Shown in pieces: positions 9,001 to 11,653 of a stretch of 11,653 nucleotides of DNA. The stretch is from Candidatus Omnitrophota bacterium. GTDB taxonomy: Bacteria > Omnitrophota > Gorgyraeia > Gygaellales > Profunditerraquicolaceae. Below the pieces are notes generated by a model, which worked only from the letters and a program-made list of their open reading frames with translations, searched no databases and was not told the origin of the DNA. Both the position numbers and the translations under genes were made by a program. The first letter of the stretch is position 1. Each line of letters opens with the position of its first letter. Location: positions 1-11,653 of the forward strand of contig JAHKBC010000285.1 of the NCBI GenBank assembly GCA_018825725.1. The letters run 5' to 3'.

Positions 9001-11653
9001 TTGCCGCAAGTAATGCTCCGGAAAAAGAACTAGCAAGGTTAAGAAAGCTACCTCGTTCCAGCTCGCCGCTGGGTAATAATGGTATGTTGTCTTGCGGGCC
9101 ATTTTTGGGTTATGTTAATGAAAAAATAGCGATTTTTTCTAAAGAGTCAGCCGGGCGAAAAACAGAAAAGAGTTTAGAGAAAGCGCTTAGCGGTTATGGA
9201 TACAAGAGATGGTTACGTGAAATTTTGAAGGTGCGCTCCGGCAGCCGTAAACTAAAAACAAACTTTCAACTTATCCGTGAGGATAAAGAAATATTTTTTA
9301 CTAGAGCAAAAGATATTTTTGTGATCGATATCGATTATGCAGAAAGGTTAGCAGATCTAAATTTGTCCCGAGGCGGAATTAAAATTATCTGGGCGGATAT
9401 GCTTAAGGATATGCCGCGCAGCCTTGAGTCTAGCTGGTTAGCGGGTTTTCAGAGATGGACTGTAGGTTGTTTATTGGCGCTGCAGGAGTTGGATCTAAGA
9501 GGAAAATACGTGGTTGATGCCGGATGCGGCAACGCGGTATTGGGGTTAAGCGCCTTGCGCCTGGGGGCAGAGAAAGTTTACCTCCTTGATAGCGCTAAGG
9601 AATTAAAGCCGCGCATTGAAACCGCGTTGTCGAGAAATGGCTTTAACAGCTCAAGGGCAGATTTTTCTTATTTTGGCAAGAGATTCGAGGATTTAGAACA
9701 TCCTGGGAGATTGGGAGAGGTTGACGTATTGGCTGCAAATTTAGAAAACCTGGGGCTATCTTGTTCTTTTGAAAATGCGAAAGATCCGCTTAGATATTTA
9801 ATAGACTTTTTTAATCCGGGGGTAATTATTGTTGCCGGAGATGACCGCGCAGAAAGATTGTGGGAGTTTTTAAAGAGAACGGGTTATCGATATATAATTA
9901 TAAATACCTACAGCCGCATAAAAGCATATATGCATCACTACGAGCGCTTTTATTGGTTAGCAAATGAAAACATTGCTACTGTGTTGGAAAGAAAATCCAG
10001 CTCTCCGGTATATCAACAGCCATATGCATTTCCTTATATCTGTCTCTGGCTGGATACAATTCAGCGCCTGGCAGGAGAGGGTAATGGCATGGCTATGATT
10101 TATGAAGCTCCCGGGGATATTTTCTACAGGGCAATCTGGAAGCATATATTCAGGGATGATATAGAGGTTTATTTATGGGGAATTCAACGGCAGGTGCAGG
10201 TTATAATCCCGGAGTTAAGAAGAGTTAGTAATAGCGAGTTAATTGGCTCTCTTTTTGGGATATGCGTATTAAATTTTTCGTCGGCATTTAGCAATTATTG
10301 CGGACCGGTACATGATGCCTTGGCCCAATCTTTGATGGGACTGGGAAATCGCGTGCTTCAGAAACGCATTAAGCCTCGCGAAATTCCGGGGTTGAAGAAT
10401 GCCCTTGAGCCGGAAATTGAATATAATGATTTGCCCATGGATCATGTTTTTCTTTTTGATTTATCTTTTGAAAGGCCTTTAGTTATAGATTTTCTCGCCC
10501 CGGCATTTATAGGAAAAATTAAGGGAACGAATGAACTGCTCAAGATGTCAGATGAGTTGGTAAGCAGCAAAGAATTTCAGGGTTTGCCGAAGTCAATGAC
10601 AGCCGATCAAGGCGCTATTTTTTCGCAACCTTCAGGCGGCGCCTCACCGGTGAGTATCAAACTTTCGAATATCTTATTTTTCGACCGCCATAGAAATCGA
10701 TTGGTTGAACATACAACAGGTATTTATGCCGGAAACGATTGGGTTGAGGGAGTCAGGGATGAATTACTCAAATGGCTTGAATTTTCAAGGGACGGTTATG
10801 CTATTGATAAAGCCAAGGATAACGCCACCAATACTGCAGTTACTATCCCCCGGATTCGAACTTATGCCCAGCAAATTATTAAAAAGGAAATAACCAAAAA
10901 AGAAAGATTTATTATTTATAGGAATATGCAAGGAGACCACATTGCTCTGGTTAGATTTGTGTTAAAGCCTAAGAGCATTCTTGCAGCAGGGTTCATTGTT
11001 TCACCGCAGGCTCGCTGGGAGAAGAAATATCTTAACGAGACTCTTGTTATGGGGGCGATAAGCTCCCTGATTGAAGCCAGCAAGGAATATTTTGGTTCCG
11101 TAAGAGTTTATGCAAATCCCTATAATCAGAAAATATTTGATTATCTTCTCTCGTTTCAGCCGATGAGACCAAAGAAAGGGCTTAATGAGGCAATCATTTT
11201 GTTTGATGATATAGCGGCTAAACGATATTTGGAGTATGTAAAACAGAAAATAGCTGAGTTGGCAGAAATTGGGTGCTCCAGCTCTGGCGAGGGAAGGGAA
11301 TCCGCCGCCTCGCCGGCGGGATCAAACCAATCTTCTCTTACTATTATACCTCTTTTTGAACCCAGGTCATATTCACAACGCAAAATCAAAGGCTGGAATT
11401 ATTTTCACTCAGGATCAATTCTCGGATCACCTCCTTGGTTAACGTTTCAATATACACCATTGAGGCGGTTTGTTATTGCTCATCTACGAGCAATACACAA
11501 AGCTTTAGAAGGCAGTGACGGCAAAACAGCCAGATTGCTTGATGTGGGTTCAGGCATGGGTATTCTAACGAGGGAGATTGCAAAAGAATTGCCAGATTCT
11601 TACAAAGTCTTTTCGTTCGATATCGCTCATATACTGCTTGTTTCCTATCTTAG
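1..11653 (+). CDS. Giant multidomain protein, internal fragment (both ends outside window)
   Basis: A single open frame starting at base 3 runs through the whole window: 3,883 complete codons without TAA, TAG or TGA, then two spare bases. In moderate-GC DNA with many A/T-rich codons this cannot be chance. No start codon or ribosome binding site can be assigned because the protein is already under way at base 3. The chain joins an LpxR-like barrel with its own signal peptide, a GlpX-like phosphatase, two methyltransferase folds, a possible cysteine-protease or transglutaminase fold, a GNAT-like fold and long helical repeats, separated by Ser-Ser-Ser-Pro type islands. Giant predicted proteins with such linkers are a feature I associate with Omnitrophota; this is recognition, not proof. 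The job of the whole protein is unknown. The ORF is directly seen; the domain names are inferred from motifs and are listed separately. Confidence 0.96.
3..407 (+). other. Beta-propeller-like module, C-terminal part (res 1-135)
   Basis: The first ~135 residues are beta-rich and carry a repeat typical of NHL/SMP-30-like propeller blades: 'FDIDSKGNYYVLGDRNG' followed by 'EIYVFNQIGNLI' (about residues 60-92), the pattern in which a blade reads as D-x-x-G-N-x-Y-V followed by an I-x-V-F-D-x-x-G-like strand. A second weak blade may start at residue 1 (N-P-x-N-N-S-I-A-F). Such modules usually bind partners or act as scaffolds and are common in extracytoplasmic proteins. The N-terminal blades must lie upstream of the window. 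It ends in a charged stretch just before the first A-A-S-P-V island. Fold assignment is from one clear blade only. Confidence 0.45.
438..458 (+). repeat. Ser-Pro island 1 (A-A-S-P-V), palindromic DNA
   Basis: Residues 147-151 read A-A-S-P-V. The DNA at 442-456 folds as ccgcc / loop tcgcc / ggtgg, five pairs with one G-T wobble. It separates the propeller-like part from a charged linker. Same frame and same loop as the copies at 1312, 2493, 9058 and 11305. Confidence 0.65.
465..1275 (+). other. Unassigned alpha/beta module with E-V-Q motif (res 155-425)
   Basis: After a Ser-rich, charged linker, residues ~200-420 form a mixed alpha/beta module. Its best block is 'LIIAEVQPANSYWYLS' (E304, Q306), followed by an amphipathic helix containing D324-W325-H326-K327 and then 'HRVGIREILKV'. 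The order strand with E-x-Q, W-containing helix, G-x-x-x-I/V-x-x strand resembles a small family found in phage and mobile-element polyproteins that carries an 'EIQSD...W' signature, but the similarity is faint. I do not assign a function. It is followed by a Pro/Arg/Ser-rich low-complexity linker (about 1273-1330) that contains two Ser-Pro islands. Confidence 0.3.
1283..1289 (+). other. C7 homopolymer in coding sequence
   Basis: Seven consecutive C residues lie inside a Pro/Arg-rich linker just upstream of the internal signal peptide and LpxR-like barrel. The frame is open through the tract as given. Gain of one C would reach a TAA at 1379-1381 and loss of one C a TGA at 1423-1425, so slippage in either direction would end the protein before the LpxR-like module. 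Confidence 0.6.
1290..1328 (+). repeat. Ser-Pro island 2, double copy (S-R-S-P-V / S-S-S-P-L)
   Basis: Two copies lie in tandem: residues 430-434 S-R-S-P-V and 437-441 S-S-S-P-L. The second copy (1312-1326) folds as ccagc / tcgcc / gttgg, five pairs including one G-T. The first keeps the tcgcc centre and the outer three pairs only. A diverged S-P-A-V follows at residues 471-474. Together they form the linker in front of the signal peptide. Confidence 0.7.
1446..1520 (+). other. Internal signal peptide with AFA|D cleavage site (res 482-506)
   Basis: A classical type I signal peptide lies about 480 residues inside the visible chain. It has a basic n-region (R480, K481, K485), a hydrophobic core from about residue 486 to 503 including 'LPLFFIWLFVSVFP', and A-F-A followed by D507, a textbook signal peptidase I site between 506 and 507. 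The predicted mature start coincides with the first strand of the LpxR-like barrel, as in free-standing LpxR precursors. This suggests that a complete precursor gene was fused into the giant ORF with its leader still attached. In mid-chain the segment would act as a transmembrane helix or as a processing point. Confidence 0.8.
1461..1484 (+). other. Terminator-like hairpin plus T-run inside the ORF
   Basis: The 19 bases at 1461-1479 are a perfect inverted repeat (acagcggca / t / tgccgctgt). As RNA this could fold into seven GC-rich pairs with a five-base loop, and it runs straight into six T residues (1479-1484). That is the form of a rho-independent terminator, yet it lies within the coding sequence for the signal peptide core. 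It may be chance, an attenuation site, or a relic of an old intergenic junction. Confidence 0.5.
1521..2477 (+). other. LpxR-family (DUF2219) outer-membrane lipid A 3'-O-deacylase barrel (res 507-825)
   Basis: LpxR is a calcium-dependent outer-membrane beta-barrel enzyme that removes the 3'-acyloxyacyl chain of lipid A. The family blocks appear in order: 'FENDCF' (E515-N516-D517), 'YSNG' (526-529, usually Y-T-N-G), 'GQNIYTP' (575-581), 'EHPYAG' (593-598, usually D-R-P-Y-A-G), 'GPYSFAEQTQKIAH' (626-639) and G649-W650-D-N-Q653. H639 matches the catalytic His position and N516/D517 the conserved ENDxF pair. The span of about 319 residues fits the family size, and amphipathic strands continue to 'GSLTIVFPL' near 2465. 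The E-H substitution for D-R near the active site is odd and may change substrate choice. The family call is strong; activity inside a giant chain is uncertain. Confidence 0.88.
2487..2582 (+). repeat. Mosaic of in-frame palindromes with Ser-Pro islands 3 and 4
   Basis: This 96-base linker directly follows the barrel. It contains, in order: S-S-S-P-L (res 831-835) encoded by a perfect six-pair hairpin tccagc / tcgcc / gctgga at 2493-2509; two adjacent 21-base hairpins at 2523-2564 (listed separately); and S-S-P-V (855-858) encoded around the perfect ten-base palindrome tcaccggtga at 2568-2577. All units keep the frame open. The stretch has little predicted structure and looks like an accumulation of small palindromic insertions between two modules. 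Confidence 0.75.
2523..2564 (+). repeat. Two adjacent 21-base hairpins (8-base arms, 5-base loops)
   Basis: Unit A, 2523-2543, is tccgccac / agtac / gtggtgga, eight pairs with one C-to-T change (G-T wobble). Unit B, 2544-2564, is tccgacac / gcttt / gtgtcgga, eight perfect pairs. The units abut without a spacer, have the same length and the same outer bases (tcc...gga), but different stems and loops. Each adds exactly seven residues: S-A-T-V-R-G-G and S-D-T-L-C-V-G. Because the loops and inner stem differ while pairing is kept, the fold rather than the sequence seems to be shared. Confidence 0.85.
4662..4690 (+). repeat. Palindromic insert related to the 2544-2564 hairpin
   Basis: The bases acacag (4670-4675) and ctgtgt (4682-4687) are a perfect six-base inverted repeat around ttcaag. 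The right arm runs on as tgtgtcgga, identical to the right arm of the hairpin at 2544-2564. The encoded peptide is A-Q-H-S-S-S-C-V-G, again Ser-rich and ending C-V-G as in the other copy. It interrupts an otherwise structured segment and is best read as a diverged member of the same element family. Confidence 0.5.
5355..5567 (+). other. TPR-like helices (res 1785-1855)
   Basis: The segment 'RAEADLKNALRINPLNSD' (from residue 1826) followed by 'ARKNLVYLLRES' is a good tetratricopeptide unit: the A-x-x-D-L-x-x-A-L-x-x-N-P pattern with helix B ending before Asn-Pro, then the next helix A. Helices just upstream ('YVLLSRAYNCRG', 'ELYWRGLTTFMESLY') fit earlier, weaker repeats. TPR arrays bind peptides or other proteins. 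Only the last unit is clear; the number of repeats cannot be set by eye. Confidence 0.6.
5598..5752 (+). other. Winged-helix-like segment (res 1866-1917)
   Basis: Residues 1866-1917 follow the order of a winged helix: 'KFYSLEELLVLADNRVG' (helices 1-2, with the S-L-E-E-L entry often seen at this position), 'RPLIRGLINQLTSLGLAEV' (recognition-type helix ending L-x-x-L-G-L-x-x-V) and then 'ANTGERIRI', which would be the wing. Such folds bind DNA or mediate protein contacts. It lies between the TPR-like helices and the GlpX-like domain. The call is by pattern only. Confidence 0.4.
5925..7091 (+). other. GlpX-like class II fructose-1,6-bisphosphatase domain (res 1975-2363)
   Basis: GlpX hydrolyses fructose-1,6-bisphosphate (in some lineages also sedoheptulose-1,7-bisphosphate) using divalent metal. 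Matching by eye to E. coli GlpX gives consistent spacing. D2013 falls on D33 (with a four-residue insertion before the next ligand), E2041 on E57, D2069 on D85 and E2072 on E88 (D-V-L-E-G-S for D-P-I-E-G-T; the E57-D85 spacing of 28 is identical). D2120-L-N-L matches the D-L-N-L strand after the metal site. 'PTEGE' (E2222) matches the P-E-G loop, with M-x-G-R 17 residues further on in both. T2306-G-I matches A-T-G-I. The K29 position is not conserved. The match covers the full family length. It may be active, altered in substrate, or structural. A metabolic enzyme fold in a chain with an outer-membrane barrel is unexpected. Confidence 0.78.
7101..8130 (+). other. TPR-like helical array (res 2367-2710)
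   Basis: This segment follows the GlpX-like domain. Paired amphipathic helices have TPR character: 'LAGYYSRLGLYKKSIEAIEQ' (L-x-x-Y-Y-x-x-L-G-x-Y-x-x-A-I pattern), 'ILETAQGYYRKALRLFDP', 'FNTAKAYFTRRVYKLAAREY', each about 34-40 residues apart or in multiples. It probably provides a curved binding surface or spacer between the GlpX-like domain and the next modules. The last part, near residues 2660-2715, turns into a short helical hairpin plus beta strands ('EVSFAGGVLRVRAE') and ends at a Ser-Pro island. No enzyme motif is visible. Confidence 0.6.
8160..8233 (+). repeat. Ser-Pro islands 5 and 6 flanking an AT-rich quasi-palindrome
   Basis: S-S-S-P-A (res 2721-2725) and S-S-A-S-P-I (2738-2743) bracket an AT-rich insert. 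The insert has tagtt at 8182-8186 and its complement aacta at 8208-8212, with the palindrome caattg (8193-8198) near the centre. Its peptide, 'LVNSQLLTVNY', has no obvious structural role. Composition changes abruptly from GC-rich island to AT-rich insert and back, which suggests one small element inserted into or next to another. The frame stays open throughout. Confidence 0.6.
8235..9047 (+). other. Possible PD-(D/E)XK-like module (res 2745-3015)
   Basis: After a helical part, residues ~2815-2900 give a mixed fold with E2861-F-D2863 in one strand, a turn, and then V-F-E2872-F-K2874, followed by a helix ('LTLRKLFQQVIG'). Asp followed about nine residues later by E-x-K is the core of the PD-(D/E)XK nuclease superfamily, and strand-turn-strand-helix is the right order. 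The motif is short and common by chance, so this is only a candidate. Residues ~2905-3015 form a second alpha/beta stretch ending in 'FDVIIAASNAP', just before a Ser-Pro island. No wider family is recognised. Confidence 0.3.
9051..9076 (+). repeat. Ser-Pro island 7 (S-S-S-P-L), perfect five-pair hairpin
   Basis: Residues 3019-3023 read S-S-S-P-L. Bases 9058-9072 are ccagc / tcgcc / gctgg, identical over 15 bases to the core of the copy at 2494-2508 about 6.5 kb upstream. It lies at the boundary in front of the methyltransferase module. Confidence 0.75.
9075..9990 (+). other. PrmA-like class I SAM methyltransferase (res 3025-3330)
   Basis: A Rossmann-type methyltransferase core follows an N-terminal alpha/beta part. 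Motif I is V3170-V-D-A-G-C-G3176-N, the SAM-binding glycine loop. The second strand 'GAEKVYLLDSAK' ends in the Asp that normally holds the SAM ribose. Motif IV is D3241-V-L-A-A-N3246-L-E-N, close to the A-N-I-L loop of ribosomal protein L11 methyltransferase (PrmA) and other protein methyltransferases. 'YLIDFFNPGVIIVAGD' matches the later Pro-Gly strand, followed by the helix 'AERLWEFLKRTGY'. The order and spacing of motifs are normal, so SAM binding is likely. The substrate is unknown; likeness to PrmA suggests protein or small-molecule substrates rather than nucleic acid. It is flanked by Ser-Pro islands on both sides, as a self-contained module. Confidence 0.8.
9993..10013 (+). repeat. Ser-Pro island 8 (S-S-S-P-V), diverged
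   Basis: Residues 3332-3336 read S-S-S-P-V. The DNA keeps tccagctctccgg but the right arm no longer pairs, so this copy preserves the peptide and not the hairpin. It marks the boundary between the methyltransferase and the Cys-His-Asp module. Confidence 0.6.
10011..10622 (+). other. Candidate papain/transglutaminase-fold module with Cys-His-Asp (res 3337-3540)
   Basis: The block 'NYCGPVHDALAQSL' puts C3433 at the start of a helix. About 48 residues later comes 'DHVFLFDL' with H3481 at the start of a strand, and then 'LVIDF' with D3496 in the next strand. Cys at a helix N-terminus, His-strand, Asp-strand is the order of the catalytic triad in transglutaminase-like and papain-like enzymes (peptidases, transglutaminases, amidases). 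The segment upstream (res 3337-3425) has 'YLWGIQRQVQVIIP' strands of unknown type. If active, it could cut or crosslink proteins, possibly this chain itself; that is inference. The module sits between two Ser-Pro islands. Only the triad spacing supports the call. Confidence 0.45.
10635..10655 (+). repeat. Ser-Pro island 9 (G-A-S-P-V) with 10-base palindrome
   Basis: Residues 3546-3550 read G-A-S-P-V. The bases tcaccggtga at 10644-10653 are a perfect palindrome, identical to 2568-2577 about 8 kb upstream and in the same codon phase. It separates the Cys-His-Asp module from the GNAT-like module. Confidence 0.65.
10653..11265 (+). other. GNAT-like acetyltransferase-fold module (res 3551-3755)
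   Basis: Residues ~3640-3745 follow the GNAT order. The strands 'DHIALVRFVL' and 'ILAAGFIVSP' lead into 'QARWEKKYLNETLVMGAISS', which replaces the usual R/Q-x-x-G-x-G/A acetyl-CoA loop. Then come a long helix ('SLIEASKEYFG'), the strand 'SVRVYANPYN', a short helix 'QKIFDYLLSF' and the last strand 'EAIILFDD'. The P-loop-like glycines of motif A are missing or replaced, so acetyl-CoA binding is doubtful and this may be a degenerate GNAT fold. The N-terminal ~90 residues are unassigned. Nothing in the sequence tells the substrate. Confidence 0.4.
11277..11322 (+). repeat. Ser-Pro island 10 (S-S-S-G-E / A-A-S-P-A)
   Basis: A diverged S-S-S-G-E (res 3759-3763) is followed by A-A-S-P-A (3768-3772). 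Bases 11305-11319 form ccgcc / tcgcc / ggcgg, five perfect GC pairs, with the same loop as four other copies. It lies in front of the last methyltransferase. Confidence 0.65.
11323..11653 (+). other. Second SAM methyltransferase, N-terminal part, cut by window end
   Basis: Residues ~3775-3883 begin with strands and a basic helix ('PLRRFVIAHLRAIHKAL') and then give motif I: L3845-L-D3847-V-G-S-G-M-G3853, with the helix 'ILTREIAKELP' and the second strand 'KVFSFDIA', whose Asp would bind the SAM ribose. This is a textbook class I methyltransferase start. It differs clearly from the PrmA-like module (G-S-G-M-G against G-C-G-N). The rest, including the substrate-defining parts, lies beyond the window, so no subfamily can be named. 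The open frame continues past the last base. Confidence 0.75.

Noticed and set aside
10705..10893. Plus-strand open frame of 62 codons in another phase
   Set aside because: It overlaps the continuous main frame and shows no motif or initiation signal.
438..11322. CRISPR array or satellite repeat
   Set aside because: The repeats are short, irregularly spaced by hundreds to thousands of bases and lie in coding sequence.
1..11653. Type I polyketide or non-ribosomal peptide synthase as an explanation for the size
   Set aside because: No ketosynthase, acyltransferase, adenylation, condensation or carrier-protein motif (such as D/G-x-x-S-L/I carrier sites in context) was found.
1..11653. Repeat-rich adhesin or RTX-type giant protein
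   Set aside because: No tandem Ig-like, cadherin or nonapeptide G-G-x-G-x-D repeats are present; the modules are all different.

Overview
The whole window is the inside of one enormous gene. Reading on the + strand from base 3, I find 3,883 consecutive sense codons to the last complete codon (11649-11651). Neither the start nor the stop lies in the window. The visible part would weigh roughly 430-440 kDa. Residue n below is the codon starting at base 3n. No ribosomal, transfer or other RNA gene, CRISPR array, insertion sequence or second protein gene is supported.

The chain is a string of unrelated modules. In order: a beta-propeller-like remnant (res 1-135); an unassigned alpha/beta module (155-425); an internal signal peptide followed by a full-length LpxR-type outer-membrane lipid A deacylase barrel (482-826); a long helical solenoid with a TPR-like unit and a winged-helix-like segment (860-1970); a class II fructose-1,6-bisphosphatase (GlpX)-like domain with its four metal ligands (1975-2363); a TPR-like helical array (2367-2710); a possible PD-(D/E)XK-type module (2745-3015); a PrmA-like SAM methyltransferase (3025-3330); a candidate Cys-His-Asp papain/transglutaminase-fold module (3337-3540); a GNAT-like module (3550-3755); and the start of a second SAM methyltransferase, cut by the window end.

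Short Ser/Ala-Ser-Pro-Leu/Val islands, mostly GC-rich, sit at many module boundaries. At DNA level the best copies are small palindromes: a 5-6 bp stem around the same five-base loop tcgcc, always in the same frame. Two different 21-base hairpins lie head to tail at 2523-2564, a related hairpin sits near 4670, and an AT-rich quasi-palindrome lies at 8182-8212. They resemble in-frame palindromic insertions of the kind known from Rickettsia, but the family here is different.

The giant multidomain ORF, the SSSP/AASP linkers and the moderate GC background fit the bacterial phylum Omnitrophota (former OP3), known for giant predicted proteins. This assignment rests on pattern memory, not on a marker gene. 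How the modules work together is unknown. A secreted outer-membrane enzyme and normally cytosolic enzyme folds share one chain, so either the protein is processed into parts, or the modules have been recruited for other roles, or some are degenerate.
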